From Candidatus Sulfotelmatobacter sp. (GTDB lineage: Bacteria > Acidobacteriota > Terriglobia > Terriglobales > Acidobacteriaceae), in contig JASHPH010000419.1 of NCBI GenBank assembly GCA_030038255.1, positions 1 to 40,992 on the forward strand: 40,992 nucleotides of DNA. Direction: 5' to 3'. A program made the position numbers and the translations under genes. Below, one piece after another: positions 19,734-28,818 of the stretch. How positions within the stretch are numbered: position 1 is the stretch's first letter; every line of letters begins with the position of its first letter. Below the pieces are notes generated by a model that was not told the origin of the DNA, made no database searches, and saw nothing but the letters and a program-made list of their open reading frames with translations.

Positions 19734-21179
19734 TTAGCGCAGGTTCATCACGAGCAGTTTGGGCTCGGTCATCTCTTCTATGGCGTAGCGCAGGCCTTCG
19801 CGGCCCAGGCCGGAATCTTTCACGCCGCCGTAGGGCATGTGGTCGATGCGGAAAGAGGGAATGTCTCCGGCGATCACCCCGCCGACTTCGAGTTCTTCGT
19901 AGGCCTGAAACAGAAGTTTCGCGTCGCGGGTGAAAACGCCGGCCTGCATGCCAAAGGCAGAGTTGTTGACCTGGCGAAGAGCCTGGTCGAAATCCTTGTA
20001 AGGCTCGACCGTGACGACGGGGCCGAAGATTTCCTGGCAATTGACTTTCATGTCGGGCTTGGTGCCGGTGAGCACGGTGGGTTCGACGACGAGATTCCTG
20101 CGGCCGCCGCCACAGAGCACGCGGGCTCCGCCACGGATGGCCTCTTCGATCCACGTGATCGTGCGAGTGGCGTCACTCTCGCGAATGAGCGGGCCAACGT
20201 CGGTGGAATCGTCGAGCGGATCGCCGACCTTCAGATTCTTCACTCCTTCCACCAGCAGATCGACGAAGCGCCCGTAAACCGAGTGCTCCACCAGAATGCG
20301 TTGCACCGAAATGCAGGTCTGTCCCGCGTAGGCGAAGCCGCCAGTGACGCAGCGGTCGGCGGCGTATGCGAGATCGGCGTCGCTGTGCACGATGACGGCT
20401 GCGTTGCCGCCGAGTTCGAGAACGACTTTCTTCTTCCCCGCGCGGCGCTTGATGTCCCAGCCGACGGGCACGCTGCCGGTGAAGCTGATGAGCTTGATGC
20501 GGTCGTCGGTGACGAGCAGGCCGGCGTCGTCGTTGGAGAGCGGCAGAACATTGAGGCCGCCATCGGGCCAGCCCGCCTGCTGGACGCACTCGGCCAGAAG
20601 CAGCGAGCAGAGCGGCGTTTGCGGCGCCGGCTTCAACACCATGGGACAACCGGCGGCAATGGCAGGTGCTACTTTGTGGGCGACGAGGTTGATCGGGAAA
20701 TTGAACGGAGTGATGCCGACGATTGGGCCGAGCGGGAAGCGGCGCACGATGCCCCAGCGCCCGGCGGTGAATTCCTGCCAGTCGAGCGGGAGATATTCGC
20801 CGTAGATGCGCGTGCTTTCTTCGGCGGCAACGTTGAAGGTGAAGATAGCGCGCTCGACTTCGGTGCGCGCGCCCTTGAGCGGCTTGCCGGCTTCCTGCGC
20901 GATGGTGCGCGAGAATTCTTCCTTGCGTTCGGTGATGTGGGCGGAAATTCGCCGCAGGACGCGCTGCCGCTCAAAGGCAGGCAGGCGGCGTGTGGTGCCG
21001 AAAGCCTTGACCGCGGCGGCGACGGCGACTTCGGCGTGCTCTTTGCGCCCTTGAACGACGCGGGCGATCAGGCTGCCGTCGTAGGGAGAGCGAATTTCAA
21101 CGAGATCGCCGTCTTCTTTCCATTGGCCGTCTATAAAGAACCCATGCGTCGCCACCGGCGCGATCGTCATCTCTGCCAT
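19734..21179 (-). CDS. NAD(P)-dependent aldehyde dehydrogenase
   Basis: A 481-aa ALDH-superfamily enzyme that oxidises an aldehyde to its acid in the cytosol. The NAD-binding part shows GPIVGITPFNFPINLVAHKV and the glycine motif FTGSVPVGWDI. The catalytic Glu is in VLELGGNAA and the catalytic Cys in FAYAGQTCISVQR. The sequence is closest in feel to the lactaldehyde/succinate-semialdehyde/GapN-like group (PFERQRVL-like start, MPYGGVKDSGLGREG near the end); the substrate cannot be fixed. An exact TATAAT (21210-21205, minus strand) lies 25 nt upstream of ATG 21179, giving a short leader. The gene ends 249 nt before actA and is probably a separate unit, since the act promoter lies between. Confidence 0.93.
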   Translation of the reverse strand: MAEMTIAPVATHGFFIDGQWKEDGDLVEIRSPYDGSLIARVVQGRKEHAEVAVAAAVKAFGTTRRLPAFERQRVLRRISAHITERKEEFSRTIAQEAGKPLKGARTEVERAIFTFNVAAEESTRIYGEYLPLDWQEFTAGRWGIVRRFPLGPIVGITPFNFPINLVAHKVAPAIAAGCPMVLKPAPQTPLCSLLLAECVQQAGWPDGGLNVLPLSNDDAGLLVTDDRIKLISFTGSVPVGWDIKRRAGKKKVVLELGGNAAVIVHSDADLAYAADRCVTGGFAYAGQTCISVQRILVEHSVYGRFVDLLVEGVKNLKVGDPLDDSTDVGPLIRESDATRTITWIEEAIRGGARVLCGGGRRNLVVEPTVLTGTKPDMKVNCQEIFGPVVTVEPYKDFDQALRQVNNSAFGMQAGVFTRDAKLLFQAYEELEVGGVIAGDIPSFRIDHMPYGGVKDSGLGREGLRYAIEEMTEPKLLVMNLR

Positions 21180-21204
21180 GTTTCGGGGACCCCCACCGGG
21201 AACA

Positions 21205-21210
21205 ATTATA
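21205..21210 (-). promoter_or_regulatory. Candidate -10 box of the aldehyde dehydrogenase gene
   Basis: An exact TATAAT on the minus strand, 25 nt before ATG 21179. No convincing -35 hexamer is seen. Confidence 0.4.
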
Positions 21211-21300
21211 GGACTTTTGGCGAAGGGTGGTGGCGCGGTTTAACGGGAAGACTGAACCACAGAGGACACAGAGGGACACGGAGGAGCGACCTTGAGCCGC

Positions 21301-21306
21301 TACAAT
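21301..21306 (+). promoter_or_regulatory. Candidate -10 box, leaderless amidase transcript
   Basis: TACAAT ends 8 nt before GTG 21315, so transcription would begin at or next to the start codon. No Shine-Dalgarno sequence precedes the GTG. Confidence 0.4.
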
Positions 21307-21314
21307 GAGCTCGC

Positions 21315-22703
21315 GTGGACATCACGACGATTTCTGAACTTGCGCAGCGGTTGCGGCGGCGGGAAATCTCGGCCGTCGAGATCACGCGCGCCTGCCTAGA
21401 GCGCATTGAGAAGTTCAACCCGGCGCTCAACGCGTTCATCACAGTTATGGCCGATTCTGCGATGGCCGAAGCGCGCATGGCCGAAAGTGAGATTGCGCTC
21501 GGGCAATGGCGAGGGCCGCTGCACGGGATACCGATTGCGCTGAAAGATCTGATCGACACGGCGGGCGTGCGGACGACGGCAGCGAGTCGTCTAAATAAGG
21601 ATCGCGCTCCGATGCAAGATGCCGAAATTGTTCGCCGTGTGCGGCAGGCGGGTGCGGTAATCGTCGGCAAGAATAACCTGCACGAATTCGCCTACGGCGG
21701 CAGTTCGCTGGTCAGCTATTTCGGCGACGTTTACAATCCGCGGGACATGGGACGCGTTGCCGGGGGATCATCGGGAGGATCGGCTGCGGCAGTGGCGGCG
21801 GGGCTGGCCTGCGCTGCCATCGGCACTGACACGGCCGGCTCGATTCGCGAGCCGGCTGCCCTGTGTGGGTGCGTGGGCTTGAAACCGACGTATGGGCGCG
21901 TGTCGAGCCGGGGCGTGATACCGCTGTCGTGGTCGCTCGATCACGTGGGGCCTTTGACGGTCTCGGTGGCGGATGCCGCGATCGTGCTGCAGGCGATCGC
22001 AGGATACGATGCGGCCGACACGACTTCGGCGGATGTTCCGATTGCGGATTACGCGGCGGCATTGCGCGAGGAGGCCAAGCAGCTTCGTGCCGGCGTTCCG
22101 CGGCAATATTTCTTCGAGGATCTTGACGGCGAGGTTGCCCCAGCGGTGGAACAGGCTTTGCAGGTGATTAAAACTCTGGTCGCGGAAGTGAAAGAAGTGC
22201 GGCTCGAGGTCCCGACCGACCGCAAACTGCAAGCCGCCGAGTCGTGGGCCTATCACGCGGAGAACGTTGCCAAATCAGCTGACATGTATCAGCCGGAAAC
22301 GCTGCGGCGCATTCGCGCGGGAGAGAATGTATCGGTGGTGGAGTACATCGAGCGACGGCGGGACCTGGAGGAGGCTCGCCGCACGATTCGCACGGTATTT
22401 GCGGATGTGGACGTTCTGGTTACTCCGACGACGCCAATCCCTGCGCCGACAATCGGGGAGCTGAAGGCGAATCCGGAGGCGCTGCGTCCCGCCGAGCTTA
22501 AACTGTTGCGCAATACCCGGCCGTTCAATGTGTGGGGATTGCCGGCGATCTCGGTCCCGTGCGGATTCACCGAGAAGGCACTGCCGGTCGGCCTGCAGAT
22601 CGCCGGGCCCCCGTGGCGCGAGGATCTGGTGCTCCGGCTGGCGCATGCCTATGAGCAGGCGACGGCATGGCATAAGCGGCGCTGCGACCTTTCGCGCCAG
22701 TGA
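21315..22703 (+). CDS. Amidase-signature family amidase (GatA-like)
   Basis: A 462-aa amidase-signature hydrolase that cleaves amide bonds in the cytosol. The Ser-cisSer-Lys triad is visible: Lys77 (GIPIALKD), Ser152 (AGGSSGGS) and Ser176 (DTAGSIREPA), with the usual 24-residue spacing between the two Ser. No gatB or gatC is nearby and the C-terminal part is short, so it is more likely a stand-alone amidase than the tRNA amidotransferase subunit. The start is a GTG whose only upstream signal is a TACAAT box. A downstream membrane protein follows in the same direction after 115 nt. Confidence 0.88.
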   Translation: MDITTISELAQRLRRREISAVEITRACLERIEKFNPALNAFITVMADSAMAEARMAESEIALGQWRGPLHGIPIALKDLIDTAGVRTTAASRLNKDRAPMQDAEIVRRVRQAGAVIVGKNNLHEFAYGGSSLVSYFGDVYNPRDMGRVAGGSSGGSAAAVAAGLACAAIGTDTAGSIREPAALCGCVGLKPTYGRVSSRGVIPLSWSLDHVGPLTVSVADAAIVLQAIAGYDAADTTSADVPIADYAAALREEAKQLRAGVPRQYFFEDLDGEVAPAVEQALQVIKTLVAEVKEVRLEVPTDRKLQAAESWAYHAENVAKSADMYQPETLRRIRAGENVSVVEYIERRRDLEEARRTIRTVFADVDVLVTPTTPIPAPTIGELKANPEALRPAELKLLRNTRPFNVWGLPAISVPCGFTEKALPVGLQIAGPPWREDLVLRLAHAYEQATAWHKRRCDLSRQ

Positions 22704-22806
22704 CTTTCGTTACTCTCTCGACCGGCGAATTCTGCCTGTAATCTGCCCGAGTCTGCGAGACTTGAGTGAGCGCCCGTCATTAATGCGGCGCATTCAAGTT
22801 TACGGC

Positions 22807-22812
22807 AAGGAG
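22807..22812 (+). promoter_or_regulatory. Shine-Dalgarno site that fixes the GTG start at 22819
   Basis: AAGGAG with 6-nt spacing to GTG 22819. It overrules the far-upstream start at 22528, which lies inside the amidase gene, and the ATG at 22783. Confidence 0.6.
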
Positions 22813-22818
22813 CAACCT

Positions 22819-25140
22819 GTGAGCGCTGGAACCATGCCGGCTCGGGTAGTTGTCCCCGTCCCGCAGATGGAAAAACCGAAAGTGGTGAGCACCAGCATGA
22901 GCTGGTATTTCGGATTCTTCTTCGTGTCGGGATTCTGCAGCATCCTGTATGAACTGATTTGGCTTCGTCTGGCTATGGCGCAGTTTGGCGTGACGACGGC
23001 GATGGTGTCGATTGTGCTGTCGAGTTTTATGGCCGGGCTGGGAATCGGTTCCTGGGCGGCGGGGCAGTTGGTGAGCAAATATGCAGAGCGCCTTACCGCG
23101 TCACCGCTGCAACTCTATGGCGTTGCCGAACTGATGATTGGTTGCTCCGCAGTTGTGGTGCCACTGGAATTGCTGTTGGGACGCGTGGTGCTCGAACACG
23201 TAGGAGCGAGCTTGTCGCTGTCTTCCGCCGGATACTACGTGGCCGCGGGCGTTTGGCTGGCATGCACGCTGATTCCGTGGTGCGCGTGCATGGGCGCGAC
23301 GATTCCGCTCGGCATGTTTGCGATTCGCAGCGACAAGAGTTTGGAATCAAAGAGGTCGTTCAGTTTTCTTTATCTCGCGAACGTGCTTGGAGCCGTGGCG
23401 GGCACGCTCATCCCGCTGGCGCTCATTGAATTGTTCGGCTTCAACCGCACCCTGCAAATCGGGATGGTGTTCAATCTGGCAATCTGCGGCACGGCGTTGT
23501 GTCTGGCGGGCAGGTCGGCGCGGCAGAAAGCCAACGCTGCTGCAAACGCAGAGCCGGATGAGAACAACGGTGCACGGGACGGACGGCAGGGCGCGACCAT
23601 GACATCGTCTTCGCCAGCACCGTCTTTGCCTTCGCTGCGGGAGATGCTCGGGAACGGCACGCTCTGGCTGCTGTTTGCGACCGGACTCACCAGCATGGGC
23701 ATGGAGGTGGTCTGGACCCGGCTGTACACGATTTATGTCGGCACGCTGGTGTATTCGTTCGCGCTGATTCTGGGAGTTTACCTGGCTGCGACGTTCCTGG
23801 GGTCGACGGTATATCGCTGGTGGAGCCGGCGGCACGGGAGCGAGGGATCGATGGTCTGGATGTACGTGTGGCTGGCGGCGTTGATTCCTTTGCTCACCGC
23901 CGATGCGCGGCTGGGGATGTCGGCCTGGTGGCGCGTGCCTGCCGGTGTGGCAGCGTTCAGCGGCCTTCTGGGATTTGTCACTCCGAGTCTGGTGGATCAT
24001 TTTTCGGAAGGCGATCCGAACCGAGCCGGCGCCGGTTACGCGGTCAACGTTGCCGGCTGCATTCTTGGCCCGCTGGTCGCGGGCTTTGGGTTGTTGCCGT
24101 ACCTTGACGAGCGCTACGCGCTCGTGTTGCTCGCGCTGCCCTGGCTGATCGTGGGATTGTGGTACGCATTCCGGCAGCCCGCGCCCGCAAAGCGCTTCAC
24201 GGCTCCGATTGCGATCGCTGTGGGTGTAATTCTGGCGGCGTCGCTCGGGCTGATCCTGGGGACTCGCAGCTACGTGCAGATGATCCCGGGCGCACAGGTG
24301 CGCCGCGACAGCACGGCTACGGTCATCGCGGCCGGCCAGGGAATGCACAAGCAGCTTTACGTGAATGGCGTTAGCATGACCGTGCTGACGCCGATCACCA
24401 AAGTGATGGCGTCGCTGCCGCTGGCTCTGCTCGATCACACGCCGCAGAAAGCGCTGGTCATCTGCTTCGGCATGGGCACCACGCATCGCTCGATGCTGTC
24501 GTGGGGGATTGATTCGACTGCGGTGGATCTTGTGCCGAGTGTTCCCGCGCTTTTCTGGTACTTCCATTCCGATGCGGCGCAAGTGCTGGCTTCGCCACAT
24601 TCACATGTCGTAGCTGACGACGGGCGCCGGTTCCTGGAACGCACGAATGAGCAATACGATGTGATCGTCATCGATCCGCCGCCGCCGATTGGCGCAGCGG
24701 GTTCGAGCCTGCTGTACTCGCGCGAGTTTTACTCAGCCGCCAAGAAACGCTTGCGGCCTGACGGCATTCTGGCGCAGTGGTATCCGGGCGGAGACCGGAC
24801 GACGACTGCGGCCGTGGCGCGCGCGTTAAAGGACTCCTTTCCCTACGTCCGCACGTTTGTCTCAATCTCTAACTGGGGCGTGCATTATCTGGCGAGCAAC
24901 CAGCCCATCCCCGTGCGGTCGGCGGCGGAGTTGGCGCACCGGTTGCCGCCGAGCGCGGCGGCGGACTTGGTGGAGTGGGGACCATTCCACACCACCGAAC
25001 AGCAGTTCGCAGCGGTGCTGAAAAACGAAGTTCCCCTCGACCTTCCGATCTCGCTGGATAGGAACGCTCCCGCCATGGAGGACGACCGGCCGGTCAATGA
25101 ATACGGATTTCTGCGGCACACGAGCTGGTGGCCACATTAA
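22819..25140 (+). CDS. Polytopic membrane protein with spermidine-synthase-like domain
   Basis: A protein of 773 aa. About 13 membrane helices fill residues 20-495 (for example GFCSILYELIWLRLAMAQFG and the later copy LTSMGMEVVWTRLYTIYVG, which suggests an internal duplication). A methyltransferase-fold spermidine-synthase-like domain follows. It shows ALVICFGMGTTHRSML in the nucleotide-binding loop, VADDGRRFL, and DVIVIDPPPPIGAAGSSLLY where true aminopropyltransferases have an Asp-Ser/Thr-Asp-Pro motif. The catalytic Asp is replaced, so polyamine synthesis is doubtful; the role is unknown. GTG 22819 is chosen because AAGGAG (22807-22812) lies 6 nt upstream; the frame itself is open from 22528. 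Confidence 0.88.
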   Translation: MSAGTMPARVVVPVPQMEKPKVVSTSMSWYFGFFFVSGFCSILYELIWLRLAMAQFGVTTAMVSIVLSSFMAGLGIGSWAAGQLVSKYAERLTASPLQLYGVAELMIGCSAVVVPLELLLGRVVLEHVGASLSLSSAGYYVAAGVWLACTLIPWCACMGATIPLGMFAIRSDKSLESKRSFSFLYLANVLGAVAGTLIPLALIELFGFNRTLQIGMVFNLAICGTALCLAGRSARQKANAAANAEPDENNGARDGRQGATMTSSSPAPSLPSLREMLGNGTLWLLFATGLTSMGMEVVWTRLYTIYVGTLVYSFALILGVYLAATFLGSTVYRWWSRRHGSEGSMVWMYVWLAALIPLLTADARLGMSAWWRVPAGVAAFSGLLGFVTPSLVDHFSEGDPNRAGAGYAVNVAGCILGPLVAGFGLLPYLDERYALVLLALPWLIVGLWYAFRQPAPAKRFTAPIAIAVGVILAASLGLILGTRSYVQMIPGAQVRRDSTATVIAAGQGMHKQLYVNGVSMTVLTPITKVMASLPLALLDHTPQKALVICFGMGTTHRSMLSWGIDSTAVDLVPSVPALFWYFHSDAAQVLASPHSHVVADDGRRFLERTNEQYDVIVIDPPPPIGAAGSSLLYSREFYSAAKKRLRPDGILAQWYPGGDRTTTAAVARALKDSFPYVRTFVSISNWGVHYLASNQPIPVRSAAELAHRLPPSAAADLVEWGPFHTTEQQFAAVLKNEVPLDLPISLDRNAPAMEDDRPVNEYGFLRHTSWWPH

Positions 25141-25162
25141 TCGCGCGTGATATCACGCGCGA
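25141..25162. other. Perfect 22-bp palindrome between convergent genes
   Basis: The 11-base arm TCGCGCGTGAT is followed at once by its exact reverse complement, with GATATC at the centre. It begins on the base after the stop of the spermidine-synthase-like gene and lies 57 nt from the stop of the convergent gene. It could be a bidirectional terminator without a T run, or a dimer-binding site. Confidence 0.55.
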
Positions 25163-25218
25163 CGACGGCGGGGAGCGGCGCGCTTTCCTTATGTGCGACC
25201 TCGATCGCGGGTCCGAAT

Positions 25219-28200
25219 CTAATCCACCGTTCGCACATCATCCGGCAATGTGAGCACGAACTCGCATTTGCCGCTGGTCATTGAACAGGAGAGCGTTCCG
25301 CGGCGGAGAATCTTCACCGGTGTGTCGTCGGGAAATGTCAGATGGTAGTCGGCCGTGCGCAGGGCGCCGCTGAAAGCTTTCAGTTTCTCGTCGCCGCTGA
25401 TGAATTTCACCGCATCCACTTGAGCGGCTGATCCCGTGCCGCGGCTCAGCAGGATGAAGAAATCGGCGCTGCCGGCTTGCGTGGCCTTGCCTAAGTCCAC
25501 GGTGCTGAGATGTTGCAATTCTCCCTTGTAGCGCGCGACAGCGGCATCAGCTTTCGCTTCGCCCCCCGCGAGCGAGGCCAACCGTTTGCGCGTCTCGGGA
25601 ATGGGGCGCAATCCGTCGAGCGAGAGGGCATACGTGCGCAGGGCCTGGTCCTTCTCGCCACGCTTTTCGTAAATTTGCCCCAAATGATCGCCGACTTCGG
25701 CGTGGTGGCCGAGCCCCCAGGCGGCGGCAACATATTTTTCGGCCTGATCGAGATGGCCTTCGGCAAAGTGCACCCAGCCCAGCGTGTCCCAGTAGGCGAC
25801 GAGCGACGAAGTCAGGGGCAGTTCCTGGCGCGTCAGGCGATCGAGCGAAAGATTGCGCAGGGCTGCGGCCGTCGCCGAAACCGCCGACTCGGCATACTGC
25901 TGCGCACGATCGAGGTGCGAGTTCTTGAGGGAGAGCTGGTAGGCGATATTGTTCCAGACCAGGGGCGTAGCCGCGAGCTCAACCGCGTGATCGAACGTAG
26001 CCAGCGCCTTGTCGTCTTGCCCCAGGTTGAGATAGGCATCGCCGAGACTGACCTGCAACTCCGCATTGTCGGGAGTGAGGGCGGCGGCTTTCTCCAGTTC
26101 GGCAGCGGCCAGATCGTACTTGTGCCACTCGGCGTACATGGCACCGAGGTTGGCGTGGGCGAACTTGTCGAGCGGATTGTTCTCAAGCTGTTTGTTGAAC
26201 GCCTTTACGGCATCGTCGTACTTGCGCTCGTTCCAGTAGACGCGGCCGAGATTGTTCCAGGCGTACTCGTCGTAGGGATTGACTTCGATCTGCTTCTGAA
26301 ATGCGGCAATCGCGTGCTCGTCGTCGCGCATCTGGAAATAGGCAAGCCCCAGATTGTTCCAGGCGAATTTGTTCTTGGGATCGATTTCGGTGGCGCGCTT
26401 GAGCAGTACCAGCGCAAGCGGCAAATCGCCGTTTTCCGTGGCGGCGCGGGCGCTGTCGACTAAATCATCGGCTTTCATGTCGGCGGGAGGTACAGGCGCG
26501 CCGGCGGTTGTGCTTTCCACCGAGAGCGGCTGCGCCAGATCGGCCCCGACGGCGCGGCGGAAGGACTCATAGTCGGTCGAGCGAGCCGCCGGGATCTCAT
26601 CCTGACGAAGCGTGAGCTTGCGGCCGGCGGTAAATATGTTGCCATCGAGCTTGTAGGTCGCTTCATATTCGGCGTAATCGCGCTTCAGCGAGAATGCCAG
26701 CGGAGTTCGCCCCGTATACCTGGCGGGGAGTTCCAGACGGATCGTATAGGAATATTCCGCCTTGGGCCCGAGCTTCAAGGGCTCGGGATCGGGGTCGCTG
26801 GTGTCGGCATCAACGTCGGGTAGCGTGAACTGCACCAGCGGAAGCACGATGTCCGCCTTCTTCTTGGACCAGTCAAGGAAGTTCACCTTCGATACGTCGT
26901 ACGACAGAGTGAACGCTTCGTGCGTAGCCGCAGGGTCGCTGACCTTGAGATTGGTGATCTCTCCGCCCAGGCCGACGTTGACGTTCTCAACCACGCGCTG
27001 CCAGTTGGCTTGCGGAACGCGGCGAAAGATGGAACGCAGCAGCAGTTCTTCGTCGCCGCGAAAGCGGTAGTGCACGTGCGCTTCCAGCTTGCCGATCTCG
27101 TTGATCTTGCCGTCGATCTCAGAGTCTTCAGTGTCGGGCATGGGCGTGTCGGCGGGAGTTTCTTCCAGATGCGGCGTAACGGGAGACGGCGGATCGGCCG
27201 GAGGAATCACCAGCGCCTGCTTCCTGCGCAGCGTGTAGGCGAGCAGGCGGAAGGGCGCGACTTCGGCTGTGGTGTCCATCCAGACTTCTTCTTTCGTGCC
27301 GTTTCGTTCCAGGGGCAGCACGGTGATGACGTGATCAAACTGCGAGGGTGAGGGGACGTCGGGATCGAGCTTCCGGCTCGAGTTGATCAGCACCGACGAA
27401 GCACGCAGACCTTCGGCTTCGAGCAGCGATTCCAGCAGCGTGTGCTTGTCCTTGCAGTCGCCGTACTGGTTGTGAAGCACGTCCGCGGCGGCATGCGGTT
27501 GATAGCGGCCAACGCCGAGCGAGAGGCTGACGTAGCGGAAATTCTTGGAGACAAAATCGTAGAGGGCCTCGGTCTTCCCGATGTCGCTGGCGATGCCCTT
27601 GGTCAACTCCTCGGCTTTGGCGCGAACTTCTGGTGAGGGCAACCGGCGGTCTTTCTCCAGGTTTGCGTACCAGCGCCCAACCTGCTCCCAGTTCTCGAAT
27701 GTGGTCAGTTGGATATCGGGCCGCTCGTCCTCGGGATGGTGCTTCTTCTTCTCTTGCTCCTTGGCTTTGGCGTCGTCTTCACGCTCGAGGTGCGAGCTGG
27801 ACCAGTGGTAAACACGGCGGCCGTTCTGCTCGCTGACTTGCGGATCCATCCCCGACTTCGTCTTGAGTTTCAAGAGCCGACCGGTGGGGACGTCGACATC
27901 GAAGGTTTCATCGAGCACGATGCTGTTCTTTTCGAATTCGTATTCGGTCCAGAATTGCCTGGGGGCCAAAGGGGTGTGAATCACGGTTACGGTTTCGTAT
28001 TCGAGCACCTCGCCTGGACGCAGTCCCGGCACCGTGACGTGCTTCTGGCGATAGTCCGTGTACACCGGTGCTTCGTGCTCGACGGGAGCGGTCAGATCCT
28101 GAACCGCATCGTCGCCGGCCCTGACTACGCTACCGTCGGCTTTGAGCACGCGCACGTAGGGAATCTCGACGCCCTCGTTGGCCGAGTTGTAGCCGATCTG

Positions 28201-28500
28201 CAGCTGTCCCCACTGCTGCACGCCGGCCTCGCTCTGCACGCGAATGCGCGCCGTGATCTCGCGGCTTCCGGTGCCATCGGACTCAAAGCGAAAGCGCGAG
28301 TGTAGTTGCTCGATGACAAACGATTCTGCGGAATAATCCGGCGTCTTGGCCACGGCCGCGGCGGCGTTAGAACTGGTCTGCGGGCTGGGTTGCTGCGAGC
28401 TGGGTTGTAAGGAGGCAGACTGCTGCGATGTTGACTGCTGCGCCGCGCTGCTTGACGCGATGACGCAGGTAAGGAGAGCGGAAATCAGAGCCTTACGCAT
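25219..28500 (-). CDS. Exported DUF3857 / transglutaminase-like / TPR protein
   Basis: A 1093-aa protein. A Sec signal peptide (MRKALISALLTCVIASSSAAQ) is followed by a Gln/Ser-rich spacer. DUF3857 covers about residues 60-230. A transglutaminase-like domain has the catalytic Cys in QYGDCKDKHTLL (about residue 347), His in FDHVITVLPL and Asp in EVWMDTTAEV. A long beta-rich linker follows, then about eight TPR repeats over roughly residues 690-970 (for example NKFAWNNLGLAYFQMRDDEH and YDEYAWNNLGRVYWNERKYD). Such proteins are common in Acidobacteriota and Bacteroidota; the enzymatic substrate is not known. The gene is divergent from the small membrane-protein gene at 28819. Confidence 0.92.
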   Translation of the reverse strand: MRKALISALLTCVIASSSAAQQSTSQQSASLQPSSQQPSPQTSSNAAAAVAKTPDYSAESFVIEQLHSRFRFESDGTGSREITARIRVQSEAGVQQWGQLQIGYNSANEGVEIPYVRVLKADGSVVRAGDDAVQDLTAPVEHEAPVYTDYRQKHVTVPGLRPGEVLEYETVTVIHTPLAPRQFWTEYEFEKNSIVLDETFDVDVPTGRLLKLKTKSGMDPQVSEQNGRRVYHWSSSHLEREDDAKAKEQEKKKHHPEDERPDIQLTTFENWEQVGRWYANLEKDRRLPSPEVRAKAEELTKGIASDIGKTEALYDFVSKNFRYVSLSLGVGRYQPHAAADVLHNQYGDCKDKHTLLESLLEAEGLRASSVLINSSRKLDPDVPSPSQFDHVITVLPLERNGTKEEVWMDTTAEVAPFRLLAYTLRRKQALVIPPADPPSPVTPHLEETPADTPMPDTEDSEIDGKINEIGKLEAHVHYRFRGDEELLLRSIFRRVPQANWQRVVENVNVGLGGEITNLKVSDPAATHEAFTLSYDVSKVNFLDWSKKKADIVLPLVQFTLPDVDADTSDPDPEPLKLGPKAEYSYTIRLELPARYTGRTPLAFSLKRDYAEYEATYKLDGNIFTAGRKLTLRQDEIPAARSTDYESFRRAVGADLAQPLSVESTTAGAPVPPADMKADDLVDSARAATENGDLPLALVLLKRATEIDPKNKFAWNNLGLAYFQMRDDEHAIAAFQKQIEVNPYDEYAWNNLGRVYWNERKYDDAVKAFNKQLENNPLDKFAHANLGAMYAEWHKYDLAAAELEKAAALTPDNAELQVSLGDAYLNLGQDDKALATFDHAVELAATPLVWNNIAYQLSLKNSHLDRAQQYAESAVSATAAALRNLSLDRLTRQELPLTSSLVAYWDTLGWVHFAEGHLDQAEKYVAAAWGLGHHAEVGDHLGQIYEKRGEKDQALRTYALSLDGLRPIPETRKRLASLAGGEAKADAAVARYKGELQHLSTVDLGKATQAGSADFFILLSRGTGSAAQVDAVKFISGDEKLKAFSGALRTADYHLTFPDDTPVKILRRGTLSCSMTSGKCEFVLTLPDDVRTVD

Positions 28501-28527
28501 AAATTGGACTGGGAACCCGATGCAAGC

Positions 28528-28533
28528 ATTATC
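28528..28533 (-). promoter_or_regulatory. Candidate -10 box of the DUF3857 gene
   Basis: GATAAT on the minus strand, 27 nt before ATG 28500. No clear -35 is seen. Confidence 0.3.
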
Positions 28534-28676
28534 CCATGCAATGGGAACGCTGGGCTGGTCTTGGCTGGTGTTCGACGTCGAGCCCGCAAAATGAGCGGTT
28601 GCCCTAGGCTAGGGTTTCCAGGCGGGACTTTTCAGCGGGCTTTCGCAACCTCAAGAAAAGACTAGCTGTTAGGGCT

Positions 28677-28692
28677 TGTGATTCCAATCACA
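28677..28692. promoter_or_regulatory. CRP-type operator (TGTGA-N6-TCACA)
   Basis: TGTGATT-CC-AATCACA is a perfect inverted repeat and matches the CRP/FNR-superfamily consensus TGTGA-N6-TCACA in all ten fixed positions. It lies in the 318-nt divergent gap, about 37 bp upstream of a TAAAAT box (28722-28727) for the 53-aa protein gene. The regulator is not coded in this window. Confidence 0.55.
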
Positions 28693-28716
28693 TTTTTCTT
28701 CTCCAAGCTTCAGAAT

Positions 28717-28731
28717 GGGGATAAAATCCCC
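28717..28731. promoter_or_regulatory. Inverted repeat overlapping the -10 region of the small membrane-protein gene
   Basis: GGGGAT-AAA-ATCCCC has perfect 6-bp arms and contains TAAAAT (28722-28727), a 5/6 match to the -10 consensus. It could be a repressor site over the promoter. The leader to ATG 28819 would be about 85 nt. Confidence 0.4.
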
Positions 28732-28818
28732 TCAGCAAGTCCTGCCGCGCCATGATGCGAGGCAGGCGTGACGCATAACGTACCTTGCGCCACGATCTTT
28801 CCGCGGGAGGTATTTTGC

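Noticed and set aside
22819-25140. Naming the gene speE (spermidine synthase)
   Set aside because: The catalytic Asp motif is replaced by DPPPP and the protein is mostly membrane helices.
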